Shown here piece by piece: positions 17,834 to 25,417 of a stretch of 50,099 nt of DNA. The number at the start of each line of letters is the position of its first letter. The first letter of the stretch is position 1. Under the pieces are notes generated by a model. The model saw only the letters and a list, made by a program, of their open reading frames with translations, had not been told where the DNA came from and did no database searches. Where the stretch lies: NCBI GenBank assembly GCA_905182765.1, contig CAJJCV010000007.1:1-50099 (forward strand). Direction: 5' to 3'. The stretch comes from Cryomorphaceae bacterium BACL29 MAG-121220-bin8. Lineage in GTDB: Bacteria; Bacteroidota; Bacteroidia; Flavobacteriales; Flavobacteriaceae. Both the position numbers and the translations under genes were made by a program.

Positions 17834-18612
17834 ATTATTTTTTTAATTAAATCTGAAACTTCTTTTCCTGGATCATTATTTTTCATAAAAAGTTCACCTA
17901 TTAAAAAACCTTTAAATCCATACTTTCTAAGTTTTCTAATTTCACTGTAATTTGAAATTCCACTTTCTGATATTTTTAAAAACTTTTCAGGAATCATATT
18001 TGATAATTTAATACTAGTATTAATGTTGACTTCGAAAGTTTTTAAATTTCGATTATTAACTCCGATAATATCTATTGTGTCTATTAAACATTTTTTTAAT
18101 TCATTTTCATCATGTATTTCTATTAACACTTCAAGCCCAATTTTTTTTGCTAATGAACTAAGATTTGTTATTTGTTTTTTTTCAAGACACGCAGCAATTA
18201 AAAGTATAGCATCAGCGCCATTTGCCTTTGCTTCAATTATTTGATATTCATCAATAATAAATTCTTTTCTTAGAATAGGAATTTTTGTTAATTTTCTAGT
18301 AATTCTTAAATCATTTAAACTTCCACCAAAATAATCTTTGTCAGTTAATACCGATATTCCACAAACATCAGCTTGATCATAGCTGTTAATTATTTGATTA
18401 ATTAAAATTGAATCATTTATGACTGACTTTGAAGGTGATTTTCTTTTATGTTCAGCAATAATTCCATGAGAACTATTTTTCAATTTATCTACTAGAGAAA
18501 CTGATTTTCTTTGATAGTTCGGAAGTTTCCTTAAATCTTCAATTGAAATTGTTTTTTTAACAATTTCTAACTCAGTTTTTTTTGTTTTTATTATTTTTTC
18601 TAGAATAGTCAT
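17830..18612 (-). CDS. trpC: Indole-3-glycerol phosphate synthase
   Basis: A 260-residue TIM-barrel enzyme that closes the indole ring. IIAEHKRKSPSKSVI near residues 50-64 holds the catalytic lysine, with ILRKEFIIDEYQI, GVNNRNLKTFEV and SESGIS following in the expected order. It sits between trpD (2-bp gap) and trpF (4-bp overlap). Confidence 0.97.
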   Translation of the reverse strand: MTILEKIIKTKKTELEIVKKTISIEDLRKLPNYQRKSVSLVDKLKNSSHGIIAEHKRKSPSKSVINDSILINQIINSYDQADVCGISVLTDKDYFGGSLNDLRITRKLTKIPILRKEFIIDEYQIIEAKANGADAILLIAACLEKKQITNLSSLAKKIGLEVLIEIHDENELKKCLIDTIDIIGVNNRNLKTFEVNINTSIKLSNMIPEKFLKISESGISNYSEIRKLRKYGFKGFLIGELFMKNNDPGKEVSDLIKKII

Positions 18613-18614
18613 TG

Positions 18615-19604
18615 TTAACTTAAGTTTTTAAGTTTTTCAAATGCCTCAAGGGCTTTATTTGTTTTCAAGGATTCTATAGCTTTTTCAATCCCATCCTCAA
18701 TTGAAATATTTAAAGCTGTAGAAATTGCCAATCCTGAGTTTGCAAAAATTACTTGATTTTGAGATTTAGTACCTTTGTTTTGTAAAATATTCACGAATAT
18801 TTTCGCAGATTCTTTTACCGTTTTTCCTCCGTTAATTGATTTCGGATTTAATTTTTGTAAACTTAAATCCTGTGGAGAATATATATTCTCTTCATTTCTA
18901 GTTATTACTTTAACATTTCCAGTAAGCGATATTTCGTCATATCCATCCAAAGAATGAATTATTGCATAATTTTTATTTGTTTTTTGAAATAAGTAAGAGT
19001 AAAGTCTTGCTAGTTCTAAATTAAATACTCCTACTATTTGATTTGCTGGAAAAGAAGGGTTTACTAATGGTCCTAAAATATTAAAAAAAGTTTTTAATCC
19101 TAGTTCTTTTCTAATCGGAGCAACATGTTTCATTGCTGGATGAAATAGAGGTGCATGTAAAATACATATTCCACTTTCTTCAATTGATTTTTTTAAAAAA
19201 TCTTTGTCATTTGAAAACTTGATTCCTAAAAACTCTAAAACATTACTTGATCCGCAAGAAGAAGAAACTCCGTAATTACCATGTTTTGAAACATTTACAT
19301 TAGCACCTGCAGTCACAAAAGCTGATAATGTAGAAATATTGAACGTGTCTTTATTATCTCCGCCGGTTCCACATAAATCAATTGCATTATACTCTGTCAA
19401 ATCAACTTTAATACATAGCTCTAATAATGCCTCTTTAAAACCTTGTAGTTCTTCTAGAGTTATATTTCTCATCATAAAAATTGTTAAAAATGAACTAATG
19501 TGACTATTGTTATATTTTCCTTTAGAAATATTTAATAATACATCTTTAGCTTCATCCTTAGTCAAGGTATTGTGTAAACTAAGTTTGTTAATTATATCTT
19601 TCAT
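18615..19604 (-). CDS. trpD: Anthranilate phosphoribosyltransferase
   Basis: A 329-residue enzyme that joins anthranilate and PRPP. The CGTGGDNKDTFNIST motif (about 77-91) binds PRPP/pyrophosphate; VSKHGNYGVSSSCGSSNVLE and HPAMKHVAPIRKELG follow. Separate from trpG, unlike the fused enterobacterial TrpGD. Its ATG overlaps the trpG stop by one base (TAATG). Confidence 0.97.
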   Translation of the reverse strand: MKDIINKLSLHNTLTKDEAKDVLLNISKGKYNNSHISSFLTIFMMRNITLEELQGFKEALLELCIKVDLTEYNAIDLCGTGGDNKDTFNISTLSAFVTAGANVNVSKHGNYGVSSSCGSSNVLEFLGIKFSNDKDFLKKSIEESGICILHAPLFHPAMKHVAPIRKELGLKTFFNILGPLVNPSFPANQIVGVFNLELARLYSYLFQKTNKNYAIIHSLDGYDEISLTGNVKVITRNEENIYSPQDLSLQKLNPKSINGGKTVKESAKIFVNILQNKGTKSQNQVIFANSGLAISTALNISIEDGIEKAIESLKTNKALEAFEKLKNLS

Positions 19605-20167
19605 TAATTAATTTTTAACCAATTATTTAAAAGTGCTTTTCCTTCCTCAGTTAGTATTGATTCAGGATGAAATTGAACTCCTCTAATATTGTATTTCTTA
19701 TGTCTTATAGCCATTATTTGGTTATTTTCATCATAAGCTAAGATTTCAAGGCACTCTGGAATTGGTTCTTCAACAACCCAAGAATGATATCTCCCTACGT
19801 TAAGAGGATTTGATAGTTTGTTAAAAATGTAATCTTCTTTTATAATGTTAATTTCACTAGCGACTCCATGATACACTTCATCTAGATTTTTAAGTTTAGC
19901 ACCATAAACTTCTGCTATTGCTTGATGTCCAAGGCAAACTCCTAGAATTTTTTTTGATTGTCCAAAATGAGCAATGATATTTTTTAATTCTCCAGCTTCA
20001 TCAGGAATTCCTGGACCAGGTGACAAAACTATGTAATCAAATTTTTCAATTTCAATTAAAGAAACTTCGTCGTTTCTTTTAACAGTTACTTCACAATTTA
20101 GTTCTTCGAAATAATGAACCAGATTGTATGTAAAAGAATCGTAATTATCTATAACAATTAATTTCAT
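19604..20167 (-). CDS. trpG: Anthranilate synthase component II (glutamine amidotransferase)
   Basis: A 187-residue class I glutamine amidotransferase that feeds ammonia to TrpE. LSPGPGIPDEAG at about 48-59, the nucleophile Cys78 in GVCLGHQAIAE, and the His/Glu of VQFHPES complete the triad. Similar proteins (PabA) serve p-aminobenzoate synthesis, and in some bacteria one subunit serves both; position between trpE and trpD supports TrpG. Confidence 0.96.
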   Translation of the reverse strand: MKLIVIDNYDSFTYNLVHYFEELNCEVTVKRNDEVSLIEIEKFDYIVLSPGPGIPDEAGELKNIIAHFGQSKKILGVCLGHQAIAEVYGAKLKNLDEVYHGVASEINIIKEDYIFNKLSNPLNVGRYHSWVVEEPIPECLEILAYDENNQIMAIRHKKYNIRGVQFHPESILTEEGKALLNNWLKIN

Positions 20168-20169
20168 AT

Positions 20170-21564
20170 TTATATTTTTTCAGCTAGTTCAAGAGCTTTA
20201 TTTAACGCTCTAAGTTTATTATTAATTTCTTGTAACTCACTTTTTGGATTAGACTTTGAAACAATACCTGCTCCCGCTTGAAAAATTAGTTCATGATTTT
20301 TACTTAAAAATGATCTTATTATTATAGCATGATTAAAATTTCCATCAAAATCCATAAATCCAATTGCTCCACCATAAAATGATCTATTACAATTTTCGTA
20401 ATCTGATATTAATTGCATTGCTCTATGCTTTGGTGCTCCAGATAATGTTCCTGCTGGAAATGTATCTGCTGCAATTTGTAAAGTAGAAGATTTATTTTTT
20501 TTAATTGCAGTAACCTTGGAAACTAAATGAATAACATGAGAATAAAATTGTATTTCCCTGTCTTTTTCAACAGTAACATTATTTCCATTTCTACTTAAAT
20601 CATTTCTTGCTAAATCTACAAGCATCATATGCTCACTATTTTCTTTTTTATCAATAGCTAACTTTTTAGCTTCTATTGAATCTTTCTGATCATTTCCAGT
20701 TCTAATGAAAGTTCCAGCTATTGGATGAATTTCTGCTTTATTATTTTCAACAACAAGTTGAGCTTCTGGTGAACTTCCAAATATCTTATAACTACCATAA
20801 TCAAAGTAGAAAAGATATGGAGAAGGATTTACTGATCTTAAAGCTCTGTATAAATTAAATTCATCTCCTTCAAATTTTTGTTTGAATCTTCTAGATAAAA
20901 CGATTTGAAAGACATCTCCTCTTTCGCAATGTTTAATTCCTTTTTTTACTAAATCTAAGTATTCATTATCATTTAAATTTGAAGTTATGTTTCCGGATTT
21001 TGAAAAAGGGAATTTTGATAGTTTATTTGATTTTATATGCTTTTCAATTTGGTCTAAATTATTTTTTTGATCATAACTATGGTGAAGTAAAGTAGCTTCA
21101 TTATTAAAAACGTTAATTATGATAATATTCGAATAAAATGCGTAATAAATATCAGGAATTTCAATGTCATTCTTTTTTGATTTTAAAGATATTTTTTCAA
21201 AATGTTTTACAGCATCGTAATTCATGTATCCTATAATACCATTTTCAAAAAATTTAGAATCAGACTTTGATGTTTTGAATTTCTGAGAAAATAAGTTTAG
21301 TTCAGAAATAACATTATTGTTTTTATTGATTTCTTTTATTTCATTTTTATTGTCTGGAAATGTTTGTATTATTTGATTTCTTTTTACTTTAAAAGAAGAT
21401 ATTGGGTTAAAACACACATATGCATAACTGTTGTCATTGGCTCCATAATCACTACTCTCTAAAAGTATTGAATTAGAAAACGTGTCTCTAATTTTTTGAT
21501 AAATACTAACTGGTGTCATTGTGTCAGCTAATATTTTTTTTCTATAAGTTTTAATTTTATACAC
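20170..21564 (-). CDS. trpE: Anthranilate synthase component I
   Basis: A 464-residue chorismate-utilising enzyme, the committed step of tryptophan synthesis. The regulatory LLES motif (residues 34-37) that binds feedback-inhibiting tryptophan is intact. Catalytic motifs are present: GDVFQIVLSRRF, IAGTFIRTGN, ELMLVDLARNDL-like HMMLVDLARNDL, FPAGTLSGAPKHRAM and QAGAGIV near the C-terminus. The start is GTG (21564-21562); it lies about 20 nt after a strong intrinsic terminator and leader peptide ORF, so the operon appears controlled by attenuation as well as by allostery. Confidence 0.97.
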   Translation of the reverse strand: MYKIKTYRKKILADTMTPVSIYQKIRDTFSNSILLESSDYGANDNSYAYVCFNPISSFKVKRNQIIQTFPDNKNEIKEINKNNNVISELNLFSQKFKTSKSDSKFFENGIIGYMNYDAVKHFEKISLKSKKNDIEIPDIYYAFYSNIIIINVFNNEATLLHHSYDQKNNLDQIEKHIKSNKLSKFPFSKSGNITSNLNDNEYLDLVKKGIKHCERGDVFQIVLSRRFKQKFEGDEFNLYRALRSVNPSPYLFYFDYGSYKIFGSSPEAQLVVENNKAEIHPIAGTFIRTGNDQKDSIEAKKLAIDKKENSEHMMLVDLARNDLSRNGNNVTVEKDREIQFYSHVIHLVSKVTAIKKNKSSTLQIAADTFPAGTLSGAPKHRAMQLISDYENCNRSFYGGAIGFMDFDGNFNHAIIIRSFLSKNHELIFQAGAGIVSKSNPKSELQEINNKLRALNKALELAEKI

Positions 21565-21583
21565 TATATATGTTTTTTAATTA

Positions 21584-21613
21584 AAAAAGGCTTGTCGAAA
21601 AACAAGCCTTTTT
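21584..21613 (-). terminator. trp attenuator terminator hairpin
   Basis: A 12-bp perfect stem (AAAAAGGCTTGT with ACAAGCCTTTTT) around a 6-nt loop (TTTTCG on the minus strand), followed by a U-run, ending 19 bp before the trpE GTG. It is read in the trp direction and lies after the leader peptide, so it is placed as the attenuator's terminator. An overlapping alternative pairing (21607-21634) would use up part of its 5' arm. Confidence 0.85.
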
Positions 21614-21634
21614 ATATTTGAACAAACTAAAAGA
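21607..21634 (-). promoter_or_regulatory. Candidate trp antiterminator
   Basis: Minus-strand TCTTTTAGTTT (21634-21624) can pair, with two bulged A residues and G-U pairs, with AAATATAAAAAGG (21619-21607) across a 4-nt loop. The 3' arm includes seven bases of the terminator's 5' arm, so the two structures exclude each other. The 5' arm begins 11 nt after the leader stop codon, where a terminating ribosome would mask it, while a ribosome stalled at the Trp codons would not. Another possible contact is GTCGAAA (21644-21638) with TTTCGAC in the terminator loop. Hand-folded, not computed. Confidence 0.45.
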
Positions 21635-21644
21635 TTATTTCGAC

Positions 21645-21698
21645 TTAATTAAAAATAAGCGAGCGCCACCAATTAGTATGTGTTGATTTTTTAAACAT
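21645..21698 (-). CDS. trpL: trp operon leader peptide with tandem Trp codons
   Basis: A 17-codon ORF encoding MFKKSTHTNWWRSLIFN and ending in TAA. Codons 10 and 11 (21671-21666) are adjacent tryptophan codons, a residue otherwise rare in such a short peptide. It sits in the 210-bp gap between a promoter and a terminator upstream of trpE, the arrangement of a ribosome-mediated attenuator. Stalling at the Trp codons when charged tRNA-Trp is low should favour antitermination. The ATG is only 6 nt after the -7 element, so the mRNA probably has a 5' UTR of 0-3 nt. Confidence 0.85.
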   Translation of the reverse strand: MFKKSTHTNWWRSLIFN

Positions 21699-21704
21699 TT
21701 TTAT

Positions 21705-21735
21705 CAAATATATAAACGAAAATTATAGATAACAA
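21705..21735 (-). promoter_or_regulatory. trp operon promoter
   Basis: On the minus strand: TTG (21735-21733; a TTTGTTG run), 20-nt spacer, then TATATTTG (21712-21705), an exact Bacteroidetes -33/-7 pair. Its predicted start lies within about 3 nt of the trpL ATG. The same TTG-N20-TAnnTTTG geometry recurs at the tRNA cluster promoter. Confidence 0.75.
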
Positions 21736-21774
21736 CAAATATTTAATAATTTTAATTTTTTAAATAAATAACAC

Positions 21775-22080
21775 ATGGATTTGAATCAAAGTAAATGGGC
21801 AAGTGATATTGAAAATACAAGTAATACAATTCTTGATGTCAGAACTCCTGAGGAATTTAACGAAGGTTATATTCCTAAGTCTATTAATTTAAATATATAT
21901 GATGCAAGCTCCTTTATGTCTAAGATTCAATCATTCAATAAAGAAAACAATTTTTATATATATTGTAAATCTGGGGCTAGAAGCTCACAAGCCTGTAAAA
22001 TCATGAGTCAGTTGGGCTTTAGTAATGTATATAATCTTCTTGGAGGAATTACAGATTGGGAAGGCCAAATTTCCAAATAA
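21775..22080 (+). CDS. Rhodanese-like domain protein
   Basis: A 101-residue single rhodanese domain. DVRTPEEFNEGYIPKSINLN is the typical N-terminal half, and the active-site loop CKSGAR (64-69) has Cys64 as the persulfide carrier. LLGGITDWEG closes the domain. Cytoplasmic, no signal peptide. Probably a sulfur carrier or thiosulfate sulfurtransferase of undefined partner. Its TAA shares a base with the next ATG (TAATG), coupling it to the PspC-like gene. Confidence 0.93.
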   Translation: MDLNQSKWASDIENTSNTILDVRTPEEFNEGYIPKSINLNIYDASSFMSKIQSFNKENNFYIYCKSGARSSQACKIMSQLGFSNVYNLLGGITDWEGQISK

Positions 22081-22298
22081 TGTTGCATTTAAGATATTTT
22101 TTTGAAAGACATGGTTATTCGGTTTGTTCAAGATTAGCTGATTGGTTAGGTATGAATAAAAAAAATGTTAGAATATTTTTTATTTATAGCAGCTTTTTTT
22201 CTTTAGGAGCTGGTTTTTTTATTTACTTAACTCTAGCTTTCTGGTTAAGGATTAAAGATTTAATTTCAGCAAAAAGATCTTCTGTTTTTGATTTGTAA
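22080..22298 (+). CDS. PspC-domain small membrane protein
   Basis: A 72-residue protein starting MLHLRYFFERHGYSVCSRLADWLGM, followed by VRIFFIYSSF and a hydrophobic segment (about 35-58), ending KDLISAKRSSVFDL. This is the pattern of the flavobacterial PspC family: an amphipathic or helix-turn region followed by one membrane helix. A start 8 codons upstream exists, but ATG at 22080 gives the TAATG overlap with the rhodanese gene and the usual family N-terminus. Role is likely envelope-stress related by analogy to phage-shock PspC; no pspA is nearby. Confidence 0.8.
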   Translation: MLHLRYFFERHGYSVCSRLADWLGMNKKNVRIFFIYSSFFSLGAGFFIYLTLAFWLRIKDLISAKRSSVFDL

Positions 22299-22365
22299 AA
22301 AAAACATTTGAATTAATACTTTTTATTTGCATCTTGTTAATCATTCTCACATTTAATACAAACAA

Positions 22366-23898
22366 ATGAAAAAAATATTTTTATCTCTTTTACTAGTCTT
22401 GTCCTCATCACTTTCTTTTTCACAAGAAAAGGGTCTTGATCAAAAAATCGATGAAGCATTCGCTCCAATTTCTGATTTTTTTAGTAAAGTTGTTTTTTTT
22501 CCAGTAGGAGATTATCCATTTGTAATATTATTATTGGTAGGTAGTGCGATGTTTTTTACCATATATTTTGGCTTTCCAAATATTAAATATTTTTTTACAG
22601 CTATTAATGTTGTTAGAGGTAAATACGATGACCATGATAAGAGTGAATCATCAGAATCTGGTGACGGAGAGGTTTCTCACTTTCAGGCATTAGCTACAGC
22701 TGTTTCAGGAACTGTTGGAAATGGAAATATAGCTGGAGTCGCTTTAGCTATTGCGTTAGGAGGACCTGGAGCAACTTTTTGGATGATAGTTTGTGGTTTA
22801 TTAGGTATGTCTACAAAATTTGTTGAGTGTACTTTAGGAGTTCAATATAGAGATGTTGGTGAAGATGGTACTATTTATGGTGGTCCGATGTATTATTTAT
22901 CAAAAGGACTAAAAGAAAAAGGTTTTGAAAACTTAGGTAAAGTTGCAGCCGTTATTTTTGCAATTTGTTGTATCGGAGGTTCTTTTGGAGGAGGAAATGC
23001 TGCACAGTCTAATCAAGCAACTATTGTTGTTAAACAGTTGTTAGGTTTTGAAAGCACAAGTGCGGGTGCAGTTATAGGATTAATTTTAGCAATTTTAGTA
23101 GGAATTATAATTATTGGAGGAATTAAAAGAATTGCTTCTGTTACAGAAAAAGTAGTTCCTTTTATGGCACTTCTTTACTTATTTGCTTGTTCATATATTC
23201 TGTTATCGAATTTCACACTTATTGATGACGCAATTAGTTTAATTGTTACTGAAGCTTTCAATCCAACTGCAATCGGAGTTGGTGGGGTAATTGGTGTGTT
23301 AATGGTTGGCTTTAAAAGAGCTGCATTTTCTAATGAAGCTGGAGCCGGATCTGCTTCAATTGCTCACTCGGCGGTTAAAACAAAATATTCTGCTAGTGAA
23401 GGTTTGGTTGCATTATTAGAGCCTTTTATTGATACTGTAGTTATATGTACAATGACAGCTTTAGTTATTATAATATTTAACTTCGGAGGCTACTTTGAGT
23501 ACGGAGGAGATGGTCTGGGAAGCGTTATGATTGATGGTGTTCCTTTTGAAGGTGCTGGAATAACATCTCAAGCATTTGCTGAATATATTCCTTATTCTGA
23601 TGTATTCTTAACAATCGCAGTTGTATTGTTTGCTATATCAACTATGATTTCTTGGTCGTATTACGGTTTGCAATCTTGGAAATTTTTATTTGGTAGAGGT
23701 AAAGCAGCTGATTTAACTTATAAACTATTATTCTGTTTGTTCATAGTTATTGGTGCAGCAGCCAGTATGAACTCTATATGGGCATTTTCTGATGCTATGA
23801 TTTTTGCCATGGTGTTTCCAAATATGATAGGATTATTCTTTTTATTCCCAGTTGTTAAAGAACAACTTAATAAATACTTGAAAGTTATTAAACAATAG
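22366..23898 (+). CDS. Alanine/Na+ symporter (AGCS family)
   Basis: A 510-residue inner-membrane transporter of the alanine or glycine:cation symporter family, importing small neutral amino acids with Na+. The diagnostic stretch GTVGNGNIAGVALAIALGGPGATFWM is near residues 119-144, and FSNEAGAGSASIAHSAVKT near 330. About ten to eleven membrane segments are visible. Unusually, an N-terminal signal-peptide-like sequence (MKKIFLSLLLVLSSSLSFSQ) precedes the first core helix. The stop codon lies within a 7-bp AT-rich hairpin at 23894-23910. Confidence 0.93.
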   Translation: MKKIFLSLLLVLSSSLSFSQEKGLDQKIDEAFAPISDFFSKVVFFPVGDYPFVILLLVGSAMFFTIYFGFPNIKYFFTAINVVRGKYDDHDKSESSESGDGEVSHFQALATAVSGTVGNGNIAGVALAIALGGPGATFWMIVCGLLGMSTKFVECTLGVQYRDVGEDGTIYGGPMYYLSKGLKEKGFENLGKVAAVIFAICCIGGSFGGGNAAQSNQATIVVKQLLGFESTSAGAVIGLILAILVGIIIIGGIKRIASVTEKVVPFMALLYLFACSYILLSNFTLIDDAISLIVTEAFNPTAIGVGGVIGVLMVGFKRAAFSNEAGAGSASIAHSAVKTKYSASEGLVALLEPFIDTVVICTMTALVIIIFNFGGYFEYGGDGLGSVMIDGVPFEGAGITSQAFAEYIPYSDVFLTIAVVLFAISTMISWSYYGLQSWKFLFGRGKAADLTYKLLFCLFIVIGAAASMNSIWAFSDAMIFAMVFPNMIGLFFLFPVVKEQLNKYLKVIKQ

Positions 23899-23910
23899 AT
23901 TTTATCTATT
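23894..23910 (+). terminator. Possible weak terminator of the symporter gene
   Basis: AATAGAT, 3-nt loop TTT, ATCTATT: a perfect 7-bp hairpin overlapping the TAG stop codon. No clean U-run follows, so it may be a 3'-end structure rather than an efficient terminator. Confidence 0.3.
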
Positions 23911-23928
23911 TATAAATATAATTTAACT

Positions 23929-23936
23929 TAATTTTG
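23929..23936 (+). promoter_or_regulatory. Putative -7 element for the acyl-CoA dehydrogenase gene
   Basis: TAATTTTG fits TAnnTTTG exactly, in the 82-bp gap after the symporter gene. A start near 23940 gives a leader of about 40 nt. No -33 TTG was identified. Confidence 0.35.
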
Positions 23937-23980
23937 GCATTAATATTGTTGATGTATAATTAAAATATTTGAATTAATTT

Positions 23981-25120
23981 ATGGATTTTAATTTAGAACC
24001 TAATGTTGAGTTAGTAGCTGAATCAGCTAAATCTTTTGCAGAGAAATTTATCAGACCTAATGTAATGGACTGGGATGAGTCACAATACTTTCCAAAAGAA
24101 TTGTTAAAACAGGCTGGAGAGTTTGGCTTTATGGGTGTATTAGTTCCTGAGTCGCTTGGAGGTTCTGGACTAGGTTATCATGAGTATGTTTCTATTATTG
24201 AAGAAATATCAAAAGTTGATCCATCAATTGGATTGTCTGTTGCTGCTCATAATTCACTATGTACAAATCACATTCTTCTTTTTGGAACCGATAGTCAAAA
24301 AAATAAATGGATCCCTAAGTTAGCTTCTGGAGAATATCTTGGTGCTTGGGGTTTAACTGAGAATAATTCAGGTTCTGACGCTAGCGGAATGTCTTCTACG
24401 GCTATTAAAGACGGAGAGAGTTGGATTTTAAATGGTACAAAAAATTTTATTACCCATGGTATTTCTGGTGATATTGCTGTTGCTATTTTTAGAACTGGAG
24501 AAAAAGGAGAAAAAAGAAATGCTACTGCTTTTGTTATAGAAAGAGGAACAAATGGATTTAAATCAGGTAAAAAAGAAAATAAGCTTGGAATGAGAGCTTC
24601 TGAAACGGCAGAGATGATATTTGACAATTGTATTGTCAGTGATGATAATAGACTCGGTGAAGTAGGGGAAGGCTTTATTCAGTCAATGAAAATTTTAGAT
24701 GGTGGTAGAATCTCAATTGCTGCACTTTCTCTTGGAATAGCTAAAGGAGCTTTTAATGCTGCTTTAAAATATTCTAAAGAACGTGTTCAGTTTGGAAAAC
24801 CTATAAGTTCTTTTCAAGGAATTTCGTTCAAATTAGCTGAAATGGCTACAGAAATTGAAGCATCTGAATTGTTAATTCACAAAGCTTCGTTTGAAAAAAA
24901 CAGTAATAGACCGATGACAAAATTAAGTGCTATGTGTAAAATGTATGCATCTGAAGTTTGTGTTAGGGTTGCAAATGAATCAGTACAGATTCATGGTGGA
25001 TATGGTTACATTAAAGATTTTCCAGCTGAAAAATTCTACAGAGATTCAAAGCTTTGTACTATTGGAGAAGGAACTACAGAAATTCAAAAATTAGTTATCT
25101 CAAGAAATATTTTGAAATAA
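23981..25120 (+). CDS. Acyl-CoA dehydrogenase
   Basis: A 379-residue FAD-dependent dehydrogenase of fatty-acid or branched-chain amino-acid breakdown. Expected features in order: GVLVPESLGGSGLGYHEYV, WGLTENNSGSDASGMS (FAD/acyl contacts), GTKNFITHG, RVQFGKPISSFQG, and IHGGYGYIKDFPAEKFYRDSK. The catalytic base is Glu363 in IGEGTTEIQ. Sequence resembles short-chain or butyryl-CoA type enzymes; chain-length preference cannot be settled by eye. It precedes rpsU as in other flavobacteria. Confidence 0.94.
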   Translation: MDFNLEPNVELVAESAKSFAEKFIRPNVMDWDESQYFPKELLKQAGEFGFMGVLVPESLGGSGLGYHEYVSIIEEISKVDPSIGLSVAAHNSLCTNHILLFGTDSQKNKWIPKLASGEYLGAWGLTENNSGSDASGMSSTAIKDGESWILNGTKNFITHGISGDIAVAIFRTGEKGEKRNATAFVIERGTNGFKSGKKENKLGMRASETAEMIFDNCIVSDDNRLGEVGEGFIQSMKILDGGRISIAALSLGIAKGAFNAALKYSKERVQFGKPISSFQGISFKLAEMATEIEASELLIHKASFEKNSNRPMTKLSAMCKMYASEVCVRVANESVQIHGGYGYIKDFPAEKFYRDSKLCTIGEGTTEIQKLVISRNILK

Positions 25121-25145
25121 TTTCCCAGTAAATAAAAAATGTTTT

Positions 25146-25153
25146 TATATTTG
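25146..25153 (+). promoter_or_regulatory. Putative -7 element for rpsU
   Basis: TATATTTG matches TAnnTTTG exactly; a start near 25157 gives a leader of about 16 nt before the rpsU ATG at 25173. Confidence 0.5.
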
Positions 25154-25172
25154 CTGCCTATTAAAAATACAT

Positions 25173-25367
25173 ATGTTAATTATTCCAGTAAAAGAAGGTG
25201 AGAATATCGACAGAGCTTTAAAGAGATTTAAACGTAAGTTCGATAGAACAGGAGCTATGAAAAGTTTAAGATCTAGACAAGCTTTTATTAAGCCTTCAGT
25301 TAGAAATAGAGACAAGATCAAAAAAGCTTCTTACGTTCAGGGCTTAAGAGATCTTGAGAATATTTAA
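25173..25367 (+). CDS. rpsU: 30S ribosomal protein bS21
   Basis: A 64-residue, strongly basic protein. The N-terminal IIPVKEGENIDRALKRFKRKFDRTGAMKSLRSRQAFIKPS pattern is that of Bacteroidetes bS21, which sits near the 3' end of 16S rRNA. In this phylum bS21 is linked to the sequestration of the anti-Shine-Dalgarno region, consistent with the absence of Shine-Dalgarno sequences throughout this window. Confidence 0.97.
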   Translation: MLIIPVKEGENIDRALKRFKRKFDRTGAMKSLRSRQAFIKPSVRNRDKIKKASYVQGLRDLENI

Positions 25368-25417
25368 ACATCTCAACCTTTTCTATTAATTGCCTAACTT
25401 TACGTTAAGCAGTATAG

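Noticed and set aside
21573-21588. 16-bp perfect AT palindrome between the trp terminator and trpE
   Set aside because: It has no loop and mainly reflects the U-run of the terminator followed by an A-run; not needed as a separate element.
24295-24627. 110-codon open frame antisense to the acyl-CoA dehydrogenase
   Set aside because: Falls inside a full, motif-complete gene and has no start or promoter support.
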